Source: Sphingopyxis sp. BSN-002 (lineage in GTDB: Bacteria > Pseudomonadota > Alphaproteobacteria > Sphingomonadales > Sphingomonadaceae). Taken from it: a stretch of DNA of 64,000 bases. The notes under the pieces are model-generated. The model made no database searches. It was not told the origin of the DNA and saw only the letters and a program-made list of their open reading frames with translations. The position numbers and the translations under genes were made by a program. Positions 20,245 through 28,480 of this stretch are shown here, piece after piece. Each line of letters begins with the position of its first letter. Positions within the stretch are counted from its first letter, which is position 1. The stretch spans positions 2,622,501-2,686,500 of the forward strand of contig NZ_CP091804.1 of NCBI RefSeq assembly GCF_022024275.1. Direction: 5' to 3'.

Positions 20245-20697
20245 ATGACTACCGACTACATCCCCCGCCTGTTTGCAGGCGATGAAGACATCCGCGCGAT
20301 CGGCGAGGGCCTGCTCGCGCGTACCCTGCCGCGCGAGGCGTGGACGCACGAGGCGCATCTCGGCGCGTGCCTGTGGCTCGTCAGCGAGCGGCCCGACATC
20401 GACGTCGATGCCGAGATTGCGACCATCATCAGCCGCTATAACGAGAGCGTCGGCGGGGTGAACGACGACACGCAGGGCTATCATGACAGCATCACCCGCG
20501 CCTATGTCGCGGGCGTGCGGCTGTTTCTGTCGGAAACGGCTGAGGAGGCGCTGGCGGCGCGCGTCAACGCGATGCTGCTCTCGGACGTCGGTCGCCGCGA
20601 CTGGCCGCTGCGCTTCTACAGCCGCGAGCTGCTCTTCTCGGTCGCCGCGCGGCGCGGGTTCGTCGAACCCGACCTCGCGCCGCTGCCCGCGGCGTGA
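20245..20697 (+). CDS. Conserved hypothetical protein, WTHEAHLGA family
   Basis: The 150-aa protein starts at ATG 20245 behind CCGGAAGGACCGG. It is soluble and helical, with EAWTHEAHLGACLWLVSERP in the N-terminal half and GYHDSITRAYVAGVRLFL in the middle. The paired histidines in these motifs (HEAH and GYHD) are reminiscent of a helical-bundle metal site, but I cannot name the family or an activity. It sits between pckA and the small YidB-like gene on the same strand. Confidence 0.65.
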   Translation: MTTDYIPRLFAGDEDIRAIGEGLLARTLPREAWTHEAHLGACLWLVSERPDIDVDAEIATIISRYNESVGGVNDDTQGYHDSITRAYVAGVRLFLSETAEEALAARVNAMLLSDVGRRDWPLRFYSRELLFSVAARRGFVEPDLAPLPAA

Positions 20698-20734
20698 TAG
20701 CATGGCGCCGGTTCTTCCCGAAGGAGCGTATGAC

Positions 20735-21091
20735 ATGAGCATCCTGGACAATATTCTCGGCCAGATTTCGGACAACAGCACGGTGACCAACCTCGCCGCC
20801 AAGGTCGGGCTGTCGCCCGAACATGTCGAATCGGCGATCGCCGCGCTCGCCAAGCATCATCCGATGCAGGGCGACACCGCCGAAGGTGCCGCCGCCGCGA
20901 CCGGGCTGCCGCTCGAAAAGCTGCAGGAAATCGTCGGCCAGATCGGCGGCGAAGGCTCGCTCGGCCGCTTTGCGCAGATGGTCCAGCAGGACGGCGGTTC
21001 GGGCATTCTCGGTGCGCTCGACCGCGACGGCGACGGCAACCCGCTCAACGACCTCGGCGACATCGCGGGGTCGCTGTTCGGCAAGAAATAG
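20735..21091 (+). CDS. Small YidB/DUF937-like protein with DxDGDGNPL tail
   Basis: The 118-aa protein has an AAGGAG site nine bases before ATG 20735. The N-terminus DNILGQISDNSTVTNLAAKVG and LSPEHVESAIAAL resemble the helical repeats of DUF937/YidB-type proteins. The C-terminus carries LDRDGDGNPLNDLGDIAG, which resembles an EF-hand loop (D-x-D-x-D-G). A near-identical tail ends the protein at 24139-24732. There is no signal peptide or membrane segment. The function is unknown. Confidence 0.7.
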   Translation: MSILDNILGQISDNSTVTNLAAKVGLSPEHVESAIAALAKHHPMQGDTAEGAAAATGLPLEKLQEIVGQIGGEGSLGRFAQMVQQDGGSGILGALDRDGDGNPLNDLGDIAGSLFGKK

Positions 21092-21110
21092 GCAATCGGC
21101 TATCGCCGGC

Positions 21111-21587
21111 CTACAGCCGGCGATAGCGGCAGATGAGGATGGCCTTGCCCTCCTTGGGCTCGGTACCGAGCATCGCGAGATAGCGATGGCTCTGCTCCAC
21201 CGAAGCGGCGGCTTGCGCGCCGGAGAGGCTGTCCGACCGCGCCCATGCGCAGAGCTTCTCGTTGCAGAAGGAGCGAAATGCGCCGGCCGCAGGATGGGCA
21301 GCGAGGAACGCTTGCCGATAGTCGTCGGCGGAGCCCGACAGCGGGATGTGCACCTGCAAATAAAAGGGGTTCGGATCCCCTTTTTCGAACGCGGACGTGT
21401 AGATGCCCAGCGCGGTTCCTCCGAGGAGGGGAAAGGGCGTGGCATCCATCCCGTCGCCACCCGCCGCCACCGAAATCCTGGCCTGCTCGATCTGCATGTG
21501 CAATGCATCGACGCTCGTCTCGGGACAGCCCGCCGGCGTCGATGCCGCGGCCAGCATCAGTGCAGCCGCGGCGAAGCCGCCCGGCAT
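21111..21587 (-). CDS. Hypothetical secreted protein coupled to DUF885 gene
   Basis: The 158-aa product starts at ATG 21587, overlapping the DUF885 stop (ATGA), so the two are translationally coupled. An N-terminal hydrophobic stretch (GGFAAAALMLAAASTPAGC) looks like a signal peptide. The mature part has four or five cysteines (CPETS, SFCNEKLCAW, ICRYRRL), which suggests a periplasmic disulfide-bonded protein. I do not recognise a family. Confidence 0.6.
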   Translation of the reverse strand: MPGGFAAAALMLAAASTPAGCPETSVDALHMQIEQARISVAAGGDGMDATPFPLLGGTALGIYTSAFEKGDPNPFYLQVHIPLSGSADDYRQAFLAAHPAAGAFRSFCNEKLCAWARSDSLSGAQAAASVEQSHRYLAMLGTEPKEGKAILICRYRRL

Positions 21588-23428
21588 CAGCCCTTCGTCA
21601 CCGCAATATATTCGTCGACATTCTTCGCGAGCACGTCGAGCGGCACGTTGCCGCCCTTGACCACGACGTCGTCGAAATCGCGCAGGTCGTATTTCGTCGC
21701 CAGCGCAGCCTGAGCGCGGCCGCGTTGGCGGACGATCTCGCTGTGCCCGACCTTGTATCCGCACGCCTGCCCGACCCAGCTGCAATAGCGGTCGACCTCG
21801 CTTGCGACCTCGAGCGGGTTCGAGCCGTTTTCCTTCACGAAGAAGTCGACCCCCTGCTCGCGCGTCCAGCGCTTGGCGTGGATGCCGGTGTCGACCACCA
21901 GGCGGCACGCACGGAAGGCGAGCGACTGGAGATAACCGAGCCGCCCGACCTCGAAATCGTCGTACAGGCCAAGCTCGTCGGCGAGCTGTTCGGCATAGAG
22001 CGCCCAGCCTTCGCTATAGGCGTTGAACGCCAGCATCGTGCGAATGAGCGGCATCTGGTTGGCATATTCGCCCTGCCACGCATGGCCGGGGATCGCCTCG
22101 TGCATTGCGAGGTCGGGCAGCGAATATTTGCTGTGCAGGTCGGTAGTGCGCAGGTTGATCCAGAAACGGCCGGGGATGCTGCCGTCGATCGACCCTGCCC
22201 CGCCATAGGCCGCGGGCGCGCCGGGTTCCTCGGCGAGCGGCAGCCGCTTCACCTCGACATTGCCCTTCACCAGCGTGCGGAACGCACGCGGCAATTGCGC
22301 GCGGATCTTGCCGAGCCAGGTCTGGATATAGGCGACGATCTCGGCGCGGCCGGCGTCGTTGTCGGGAAATTTGAAGCGCGGGTCTTTCGCGAGTTCGTTC
22401 ATCCGGTCGCCGACCGAGCCGTTCGTGTAACCCAGCTTCTTCAGGATCGGATCCATCCGGCCGTGCAGTTCGGCGAGCTGTTCGCGGCCCATCGCATGGA
22501 CCTCGTCGGGGGTCATGCGCGTCGTCGTCGACGCACGAAGCGCCCAGGCATAGAATTCGTCGCCGTGCGGGCGCGCCCACATGCCGGCGTCCATCGTCGC
22601 TTTCGGGCGCTGCGCCTTCAGCTCGGCGAGCTGGCGTTCGAGCGCCGCGGCGACCGGGCCCTGCACGATCTTCGACGAACGCGCCGACCAGTCGCCCGCG
22701 ATCTTCGCCGCGGCGGTACGGGTGACGAGGCTGTCGACCATCCCGCCGCCCGCCTTTGCGTCGGCAAGCGTCGCTTCGAGCTGTTTGACGGCCTTGTCGA
22801 TCAGGAAGGCGGGAGCGATCAGGCCCTGACCTCCGGCAGCTTTCAGCCGGTCGGTCTCGCCGTCGAGAACGCCGGGAAAGGCATTGAGGCGCGACAGATA
22901 GGCTTCGGCATCCGCGGCATTCTTCACCGGATGGTCGCTGTCGAGGAACTTCGGGACGTCGAGATAGGCGCCGACATTCTGGATCACCACGTAAGGCGTG
23001 TTGCGCCAGCCGCCGACCGCGACGTCGCCATAGGGCTGGGCGAAACCGTCGAGTGCGACGCTGTAGGCGCTGTCGACGACCGCCAGGCTGGTACGCGTGG
23101 CATGGTCGAGTCCGTCGGCATTGAACGCGCGGACGCGCGCCAGATCGGCCTTCAGCGTATCGGCAACTGCCTTCATTCCCGCGGCCGACCGATCACCGAG
23201 CTTGCCGCGCTCGGCCGCGCGCGCGCCGGTGTCGATACCGAGCGCGGTCGCGCCCTCGGGCGACAGCGCGAGAAGATTGTCCGCGACCGAATCGAGCAGC
23301 TTTTGCGCGTCGGTCTTTGCGGGCGCCTGCAGCGCCGAAGCCGGACCCGCGATGGCAAGGCCCGCGGCGCCGGCGCCCAGCGCGGTGAGCGTCTGGCGAC
23401 GGCTGATCGGAGTCGAGATATGGTTCAC
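21587..23428 (-). CDS. DUF885 family protein, TAT-exported
   Basis: The 613-aa protein is assigned a GTG start at 23428 because GGGGAG lies about nine bases upstream and the translation opens on a twin-arginine signal (ISRRQTLTALGAGAAGLAIAG). An in-frame start at 23476 would add 16 unneeded residues. DUF885 proteins have a long helical fold with a zinc-peptidase-like HExxH-type motif; here AMHEAIPGHAWQGEY fits that (H-E-x-x-x-x-H). They are suspected periplasmic peptidases or hydrolases, with no proven substrate for most members. Confidence 0.85.
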   Translation of the reverse strand: MNHISTPISRRQTLTALGAGAAGLAIAGPASALQAPAKTDAQKLLDSVADNLLALSPEGATALGIDTGARAAERGKLGDRSAAGMKAVADTLKADLARVRAFNADGLDHATRTSLAVVDSAYSVALDGFAQPYGDVAVGGWRNTPYVVIQNVGAYLDVPKFLDSDHPVKNAADAEAYLSRLNAFPGVLDGETDRLKAAGGQGLIAPAFLIDKAVKQLEATLADAKAGGGMVDSLVTRTAAAKIAGDWSARSSKIVQGPVAAALERQLAELKAQRPKATMDAGMWARPHGDEFYAWALRASTTTRMTPDEVHAMGREQLAELHGRMDPILKKLGYTNGSVGDRMNELAKDPRFKFPDNDAGRAEIVAYIQTWLGKIRAQLPRAFRTLVKGNVEVKRLPLAEEPGAPAAYGGAGSIDGSIPGRFWINLRTTDLHSKYSLPDLAMHEAIPGHAWQGEYANQMPLIRTMLAFNAYSEGWALYAEQLADELGLYDDFEVGRLGYLQSLAFRACRLVVDTGIHAKRWTREQGVDFFVKENGSNPLEVASEVDRYCSWVGQACGYKVGHSEIVRQRGRAQAALATKYDLRDFDDVVVKGGNVPLDVLAKNVDEYIAVTKG

Positions 23429-23499
23429 GGCAAAAGCTCCCCGGTGCCTTGTTTCTGTTGAAACCTGTCTAGGCACCGCCGCGCGCCGGTCAACGAAAA

Positions 23500-23531
23500 G
23501 GGGTCGGGAAAGCCTGCGCTCTCCCGACCCC
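23500..23531 (-). terminator. Terminator after DUF3597 gene
   Basis: GGGGTCGGGA (23500-23509) pairs perfectly with TCCCGACCCC (23522-23531). On the minus strand the stem is followed by CTTTTCG. It lies 24 bases after the end of the DUF3597 gene and upstream of the DUF885 start, so the two genes are separate units. Confidence 0.65.
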
Positions 23532-23554
23532 CGTCGAAAATTATCGGCTGTCCG

Positions 23555-23959
23555 TCAGTCGGTGAGGTCTGCCGGGACCTTGCCGCCATTCGCCGCGAGT
23601 TCGCGCATCACGGCCTTGTGCAGCCAGATGTTCATCTCGGCGCTGCCGTCGAGCGCGCCGGTGTAGCCGAGCTCGGTGGCCAGCTCCTTGCGGTTGTCGA
23701 GGCTCGAATCGATGCCGAGCAGCTTCATCAGGTCGACGATCGACGTCCGCCAGTTGAGGTCTTTGCCTGCGGCCTCGGCCGACAGGATCGCCTCGACATC
23801 GACATCGCTGATCGCGGTCGGCGCGGCCGCCGCTGCAGTCGCCATCGCGCTGGTCGCGGCGTCGATCGCAGATCCGATGGGGTTGGGTGCCGCGGCGGCG
23901 GGCTCGGCGGCTTGCGCCTTGCCGAAGATCGCGTCCTTGATCTTGCCGAAAATGCTCAT
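23555..23959 (-). CDS. DUF3597 family protein
   Basis: The 134-aa protein starts MSIFGKIKDAIFGKA. An Ala/Pro-rich spacer (about 15-48) precedes a conserved domain with DVDVEAILSAEAAGKDLNWR, SIVDLMKLLGIDSSLDNRKELATELGY and NIWLHKAVMREL. The N-terminal amphipathic start and C-terminal domain match what I know of DUF3597, a small cytoplasmic family often resembling LysM-adjacent or peptidoglycan-linked proteins but without a proven role. It has its own terminator downstream. Confidence 0.8.
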   Translation of the reverse strand: MSIFGKIKDAIFGKAQAAEPAAAAPNPIGSAIDAATSAMATAAAAAPTAISDVDVEAILSAEAAGKDLNWRTSIVDLMKLLGIDSSLDNRKELATELGYTGALDGSAEMNIWLHKAVMRELAANGGKVPADLTD

Positions 23960-24138
23960 GTTTTTGCTCCCACTAAGATGCGCGGCCCCTGCCCGGAGGG
24001 GCGAGTCGCAGGACCGCAGGATGGACCTAGGCACTTGAAAATGACAGTGAAATGAACGGCTCGTCCTTCGCGCGCCAGAGGCCTATGATAACGCCCATCG
24101 GCGCGTATCGACCCCGCGCCGAAGTGGGAGAATTGCAT

Positions 24139-24732
24139 ATGAATCTGACCGACATTCTGGCGCAGGCCGGCGGCATCGAATCGATGGCGAGCGAGCTCGG
24201 TATTCCGCCTGCGCTGGCGAAGCAGGGGGCAGAGGCACTGCTGCCCGCGATCCTCGGCGGCTTCCAGAAGCAGGCGACGACGGGCGCGGGGGCCGAGGGA
24301 CTCGGCGGGCTGATCGGTCAGCTCGGCGGCGGCGGCCTGCTCGACGCGGTGCTCGGATCGCAGCCAACGCCGGTCGAGGCGGGCAATGACGTGCTCGGTC
24401 AGATCTTCGGGTCGAAGGATGTCAGCCGGACGGTCGCCGACCATGCCGCCGGCCAGACCGGCCTCGATTCGGGGCTGCTCAGGAAGATGCTGCCGATCCT
24501 CGCGATGATGGTTGCGGGCTATATGGCGAAGCAGGGCGGCGAAGGTCAGGGCGGCGGAAGCGCCGGCGGCCTCGGCGACCTGATCGGCGGAATGCTCGGC
24601 GGTGGCGGAGCCGCGGGGGCGAGCGGCGGTCTCGGCGGCGTGCTGGGCGGCCTCGGCAAGCTCGTCGACCAGAATGGCGACGGCAATCCGCTCGACGATA
24701 TTCTCGGCATGGCCGGAAAGCTTCGGGGGTAA
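24139..24732 (+). CDS. DUF937-type glycine-rich protein with DxNGDGNPL tail
   Basis: The 197-aa protein starts at ATG 24139 (MNLTDILAQAGGIESMASELG). The N-terminal half has the DUF937 pattern of ALAKQGAEALLPAILGGFQ and DVSRTVADHAAGQTGLD, then LLRKMLPILAMMVAGYM. A Gly-rich linker (about 133-172) leads to LVDQNGDGNPLDDILGMAGK, a close match to the tail of the 20735 gene. DUF937 proteins are small and of unknown function. No signal peptide is seen. Confidence 0.75.
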   Translation: MNLTDILAQAGGIESMASELGIPPALAKQGAEALLPAILGGFQKQATTGAGAEGLGGLIGQLGGGGLLDAVLGSQPTPVEAGNDVLGQIFGSKDVSRTVADHAAGQTGLDSGLLRKMLPILAMMVAGYMAKQGGEGQGGGSAGGLGDLIGGMLGGGGAAGASGGLGGVLGGLGKLVDQNGDGNPLDDILGMAGKLRG

Positions 24733-24737
24733 AAGAC

Positions 24738-24862
24738 CTCGCCCCTCCCGTTTACGGGAGGGGTGCGAGACTTGCGAGCTGGCTCGCTAGTCGCAGCGGG
24801 GTGGGCGTATAACCAACCGTCGCTGGCCCACCCCCAACCCCTCCCGCAAGCGGGAGGGGAGA
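24738..24862. repeat. Intergenic paired-palindrome repeat, copy 2
   Basis: An outer hairpin CCCCTCCCGTTTACGGGAGGGG starts at about 24738. The middle arms GGGGTGGGCG and CGCTGGCCCACCCCC pair loosely, and an end hairpin CCCCTCCCGCAAGCGGGAGGGG closes at about 24862. The order outer hairpin, middle arms, end hairpin matches the element at 5134-5300. It fills the space between the DUF937 gene and the convergent acetyltransferase gene and may terminate both. Confidence 0.7.
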
Positions 24863-24866
24863 AAGA

Positions 24867-25463
24867 TCAGGCTGCCATCAGGCGGATTTCCTGTCGGAAG
24901 TCGTCGTCGCCGGTGATGCGGCCGCGCATAGGGGTGACGGCATCGCTGCCGTCCCCGTCGCCTTCCTCGAACAGCGCGCAGGCCGCCTCGCCGCCGCGCG
25001 CGACGCTATAGCGCTGCGTCACCTTGCCGGTCGGCTTGAAGCCGAGCTTGCGAAGGACCGCGCCCGACGCCGGGTTGTCGAGGAAATGGCCGGCGCCGAG
25101 TTTCGGCAGGTTCATCGCGCGCGCGATGCGAACGAGCTGGCGCCCGGCCTCGGTCGCAAAGCCGAGGCCCCAATAGGGGCGTGCGATCCAATAGCCCATT
25201 TCGAGCGAACCTTCGGGGCCCGGCGAAATGCCGCAGCCGCCGACGAGGCGCGGGGCGCCGCCGGTGCGGGCGAAGATCAGGAAACGCGGCTGGTCCGGAT
25301 CGACGGGCAGGCTCAGGAACTTCTGCGCCTCTTCCTCGCCATAGGGCCAGGGAGCACGGGCGAGATTGCGAACGACCGCCTCCTCACCGATCGCCCGCGC
25401 GAGGGCGGGGGCGTCCTCCTGCCAGCCGGGCCGCAGCAACAATCTTTCGGTACGCGCGAACAT
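24867..25463 (-). CDS. GNAT-family N-acetyltransferase (RimJ-like)
   Basis: The 198-aa protein starts at ATG 25463, eight bases behind GGGAG; a GTG at 25472 is in frame but too close to that site. The fold landmarks are TERLLLRPGWQEDAPAL at the start and GGCGISPGPEGSLEMGYWI. The acetyl-CoA site GLGFATEAGRQLVRIAR follows, then NPASGAVLRKLGFKPTGK near the end. This pattern is typical of acetyltransferases related to ribosomal-protein alanine N-acetyltransferases. The substrate is unknown. It is convergent with the DUF937 gene. Confidence 0.88.
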   Translation of the reverse strand: MFARTERLLLRPGWQEDAPALARAIGEEAVVRNLARAPWPYGEEEAQKFLSLPVDPDQPRFLIFARTGGAPRLVGGCGISPGPEGSLEMGYWIARPYWGLGFATEAGRQLVRIARAMNLPKLGAGHFLDNPASGAVLRKLGFKPTGKVTQRYSVARGGEAACALFEEGDGDGSDAVTPMRGRITGDDDFRQEIRLMAA

Positions 25464-25589
25464 TCTTTTCACTCCCAGTCGCCTGTCGCCCTGACGCCAG
25501 ATGGTGACGCTTTGACGACAGGTAAGTCATGAGGGAGATGGATGGCCCTGTTTTCGCGCCTAAAATTCCGTTTCACGGATTCCGGGCAA

Positions 25590-25627
25590 GAAAAAAGGGA
25601 GTCCGGGGGTGACCCGTCTCCCTCTTT
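25590..25627 (-). terminator. Possible terminator after rpmA
   Basis: AAAAAAGGGAG and CTCCCTCTTTT pair around a GC-rich loop. On the minus strand, the direction of rplU-rpmA, the stem ends in CTCCCTTTTTT, a good T tract. It lies about 80 bases after the rpmA stop. Additional pairing (GACCCG with CGGGTC) is available in the region between. Confidence 0.45.
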
Positions 25628-25702
25628 TCGAACCTGTTTCCGCTGTGGGCGGAAGGACGGCTCCGGGTCATCCCTTGATGGGCGACCCGTGCAGATCGCC
25701 CT

Positions 25703-25972
25703 TTATTCGGCTGCTTCCGCCATGGCGTCGACCGACACATATTTGCGGCCAAGCTTGCCATCGTGGAATCGGACGCGGCCGTCGGCGGTGGCGAACAGCG
25801 TGTGGTCCTTGCCCATGCCGACGTTGACGCCCGCGTACACCTTGGTGCCGCGCTGGCGCACGATAATGTTGCCGCCGATCACTTCCTGACCGCCGAACTT
25901 CTTCACGCCAAGGCGCTTGGCCTGCGAGTCGCGACCGTTGCGCGACGAACCGCCTGCTTTCTTATGTGCCAT
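25703..25972 (-). CDS. rpmA: 50S ribosomal protein L27
   Basis: The 89-aa protein begins [20 protein letters not shown], the classic L27 N-terminus that reaches the peptidyl-transferase centre. [22 protein letters not shown] and [14 protein letters not shown] follow. The second residue is Ala after Met, so no Firmicute-type cleavable extension is present. It follows rplU by 47 bases as in nearly all bacteria. Confidence 0.98.
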   Translation of the reverse strand: MAHKKAGGSSRNGRDSQAKRLGVKKFGGQEVIGGNIIVRQRGTKVYAGVNVGMGKDHTLFATADGRVRFHDGKLGRKYVSVDAMAEAAE

Positions 25973-26019
25973 GACCTAACTCCTTATCTCGTTCGGGGAA
26001 CCGAGCTGCGTTGCCGCGC

Positions 26020-26520
26020 TCAGGCTTCCTTCTTGGGGGCTGCCTTCTTGGCAGCGGGCTTCTTTTCGGCGGCAGCTTCGGCCTTGGGCGCGGCCGCCTT
26101 CTTCGGCGCAGCAGCCTTCTTCTCGGCGGCCGGCGCGGCAGCTTCGGCAGCCGGAGCGGCTTCGGCCTTCGGCGCGGCTTCCTTCTTCGGCGCGGCTTCC
26201 TTCTTCGGCGCGGCCTTCTTGGCTTCGCCGACGGCAAGGATGCGCAGCAGCGTCAGCGACTGGCGGTGGCCGTTGCGACGACGATAGTTGTGCCGACGGC
26301 GCTTCTTGAAGACGATGACCTTTTCGCCGCGGGTCTGCGCGATGATCTCGGCCGAGACGGTGAGGCCCTTGGCGTCCTTCACTTCGCCGCCGTCGCCGGC
26401 CAGCAGGACGTCGCCCAGCGACACGGTGTCTCCGGCTTCACCCTCGATCTTCTCGACGGCGATCTTGTCTCCGGCGGCAACGCGATACTGCTTTCCGCCC
26501 GTGCGCACGATTGCGAACAT
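26020..26520 (-). CDS. rplU: 50S ribosomal protein L21 with Ala/Lys-rich tail
   Basis: The 166-aa protein has a normal L21 core in the first about 103 residues ([19 protein letters not shown] ... [20 protein letters not shown]). It continues into about 60 residues made almost only of Ala, Lys, Glu and Pro, with recurring AAPKKEA units and near-identical DNA repeats at 26030-26230. L21 binds 23S rRNA domain VI. The tail is not needed for the core fold and would be flexible and basic on the ribosome surface. Extended L21 tails are seen in other alphaproteobacteria. It is operon partner of rpmA. Confidence 0.97.
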   Translation of the reverse strand: MFAIVRTGGKQYRVAAGDKIAVEKIEGEAGDTVSLGDVLLAGDGGEVKDAKGLTVSAEIIAQTRGEKVIVFKKRRRHNYRRRNGHRQSLTLLRILAVGEAKKAAPKKEAAPKKEAAPKAEAAPAAEAAAPAAEKKAAAPKKAAAPKAEAAAEKKPAAKKAAPKKEA

Positions 26521-26746
26521 GGTCTTCCATCCAATCAGAAACTAGAACACCCGCGCACCAGTCACCTGCCGAAGCGGGCGATTTTTCCGGCATGCGGGAA
26601 AGTCAGCGCCACTAGCGTTCAATCCGTGAGCTGTCAACCGCATATTTCCGTGCTTTTTAAGGAAAAAGGACGGTGCGACGGGTGGAGCGGGCAACATCCC
26701 GATTCGGCGCTTGCTGCGATGCGCGGGCGCTCATATCAGGGCAGTC

Positions 26747-27268
26747 ATGAAGCGCACACTTCTTTTGATGTCCCTTGGCGGCGCGCTGTCGCTATCCGGC
26801 TGCGCTGCCGCGCAGGGTAGCAGCGCGGGGGCGCCGTCGCTCGCCAAGCGCCCGGTCGAGGGCCGATTCGACGTCGCGCCGCCCAGCGTCGTGGTGACGC
26901 CGCCGGGCCCGCTCCCGACCGATCTCGCGGGTCGCCTCCAGCGCTGGGAATCCGACGCCGCTGCCGCGCAGCAGGCGTTTGCCGCCGAACGCGGCAACAC
27001 CGCCTCGCTCGTCTCGGCCGCTGCCGGCGCGCCGGTCGCCAGCGAGCGCTGGGTCGTCGCGCAGCAGGCGATCTCGCGCCTGATCGCCGCGCGCGCGCCG
27101 CTGACCAACGCGCTTGCCGACATCGATCGCCTTTATCTTGAACGCAGCATCGACGAGGCCGTCGATGGATTGCCCGAAGTCTACGCCTTGCGCGAAAAGC
27201 TCGCCGACACGGCGTCGGCACAGGATGCGGTCATCGAGGCGCTGACCGGCCAGTTGCCGGGGGAGTAA
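26747..27268 (+). CDS. Hypothetical lipoprotein
   Basis: The 173-aa product starts at ATG 26747 with a lipoprotein signal (KRTLLLMSLGGALSLSGCA; lipobox LSGC). The mature part has a short Pro-rich linker and then an Ala-rich helical region (about 60-165) with WESDAAAAQQAFAAERGN and EVYALREKLADTAS. No catalytic motif is visible. It ends three bases before the end of the convergent pspF gene. I do not recognise the family. Confidence 0.7.
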   Translation: MKRTLLLMSLGGALSLSGCAAAQGSSAGAPSLAKRPVEGRFDVAPPSVVVTPPGPLPTDLAGRLQRWESDAAAAQQAFAAERGNTASLVSAAAGAPVASERWVVAQQAISRLIAARAPLTNALADIDRLYLERSIDEAVDGLPEVYALREKLADTASAQDAVIEALTGQLPGE

Positions 27269-27271
27269 TCC

Positions 27272-28306
27272 CTATTGATTCAGCCCATGCTTCTTCAGCG
27301 CATGGCGAATCTGGTCATAGCTGAGGCCCAGCGCTTCGGCCGCGACCTTCTGGTTGAAGCGGCAGCGCGCCATCGTGTCGGACAATATCTGCTTTTCGAA
27401 CGCGTCGACCGCGGCGCGCAGGTCGCTCACCGTGGTCGACGGCGCTTCATGCGCCACAATCGTCGGGGTTGCCTCGCCGGCCGATGCCGGCGCGGCTTCG
27501 CTCCTTGTCGCGGGCTTGCGCGCCGCGGGCTGCCAAGGGCTCGCGAACGGATCGAAACTCAGCGCATCGACCGGCCGTTCGGGGTCCGCCCAGCGGTAGA
27601 TCGCGCGTTCGATCACATTGCGCAGTTCGCGGACGTTGCCCGGCCAGTCATGGCCCTCCATCGCGGCCAGCGCGCGCGGACCGAAGCCCGGCCATTCGTC
27701 CCAGCCGAGCACCGCGGCCATGCGCTGCCCGAAGTAAGTGGCGAGCACCTCGATATCGCCCTCGCGCGCGCGGAGCGGGGGCAGGGTGATGACCTCGAAC
27801 GAGAGGCGGTCGAGCAGGTCGGCCCGGAAGCGATTGTCGTCGACCAGCGCGGGCAGATGCTCGTTGGTCGCGGCGACGATGCGGACATCGACGCGGATCG
27901 GGCGTGACGAACCGACGCGGGTGACCTCGCCATATTCGACCGCGCGCAGGAGGCGCTCCTGTGCGCCCATCGACATCGTCGCCAGCTCGTCGAGGAACAG
28001 CGTGCCGCCATCGGCTTCCTCGAAACGCCCTGCGCGCGTCTTGGTCGCGCCGGTGAAGGCGCCGGCCTCATGCCCGAACAGCTCGCTCTCGATCAGCGTT
28101 TCGGGCATCGCGGCGCAGTTCATGATCACATAGGGGCGGTCCCAGCGCGACGACAGGCGGTGGAGGCGTTCGGCGATCAGCTCCTTGCCGGTTCCGCGCT
28201 CGCCGATCACGAGCACGGGGCGGTCGAGCGCCGCCGCCTGGCTTGCGCGATCGACCGCGTCCTGAAAGGCGGCCGACTGACCGATGAACTGCGTTTCGCG
28301 CTCCAT
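27272..28306 (-). CDS. pspF: Phage shock operon activator PspF (sigma-54 enhancer-binding)
   Basis: The 344-aa protein lacks an N-terminal receiver domain, as PspF does. It goes straight into an AAA+ domain with Walker A GERGTGKE (about 35-42), GAFTGATKTRAGRFEEADGG carrying the sigma-54 contact loop, and GTLFLDEL (Walker B). A C-terminal Fis-type helix-turn-helix follows (AAEALGLSYDQIRHALKKHG). The start is taken as ATG 28306; a TTG at 28312 is in frame. PspF is held inactive by PspA and drives the divergent psp genes. Repeated ATTGGCAA sites directly upstream are likely its binding sites. Confidence 0.94.
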   Translation of the reverse strand: MERETQFIGQSAAFQDAVDRASQAAALDRPVLVIGERGTGKELIAERLHRLSSRWDRPYVIMNCAAMPETLIESELFGHEAGAFTGATKTRAGRFEEADGGTLFLDELATMSMGAQERLLRAVEYGEVTRVGSSRPIRVDVRIVAATNEHLPALVDDNRFRADLLDRLSFEVITLPPLRAREGDIEVLATYFGQRMAAVLGWDEWPGFGPRALAAMEGHDWPGNVRELRNVIERAIYRWADPERPVDALSFDPFASPWQPAARKPATRSEAAPASAGEATPTIVAHEAPSTTVSDLRAAVDAFEKQILSDTMARCRFNQKVAAEALGLSYDQIRHALKKHGLNQ

Positions 28307-28314
28307 TCCCAATC

Positions 28315-28342
28315 ATTGGCAAATTTTCCCGCTGATTGGCAA
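28315..28342. promoter_or_regulatory. Likely PspF upstream activating site
   Basis: ATTGGCAA occurs at 28315-28322 and 28335-28342, twenty bases (about two helical turns) apart. It lies between pspF and the psp operon, about 70-90 bases upstream of the sigma-54 promoter. That is the usual position of an enhancer for a sigma-54 activator. Binding to the pspF start region would also allow autoregulation. The motif itself is not the enterobacterial PspF consensus. Confidence 0.5.
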
Positions 28343-28406
28343 GGCAAATCGCCGCATCTCCTATTCTGCACGGGAACTTTGGCACTTTTCCGCCAATCCA
28401 CTCAAT

Positions 28407-28422
28407 TGGCACGCCTCCTGCA
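28407..28422 (+). promoter_or_regulatory. Sigma-54 (-24/-12) promoter of psp operon
   Basis: TGGCAC-gcctc-CTGCA matches the TGGCAC-N5-TTGCA consensus except one base in the -12 element. It lies about 60 bases before the 46-aa leader gene, with transcription expected to start near 28434. The divergent pspF gene, encoding a sigma-54 activator, supports the assignment. Confidence 0.75.
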
Positions 28423-28480
28423 AAGATATTTGCGAACCGGCGCAGACGCTCCGGTGCAGCGAAAAAAGGAAGGTAGAACC

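Noticed and set aside
25542..25889. 115-codon plus-strand frame near rpmA
   Set aside because: Its larger part is antisense to L27 and the rest is the terminator region.
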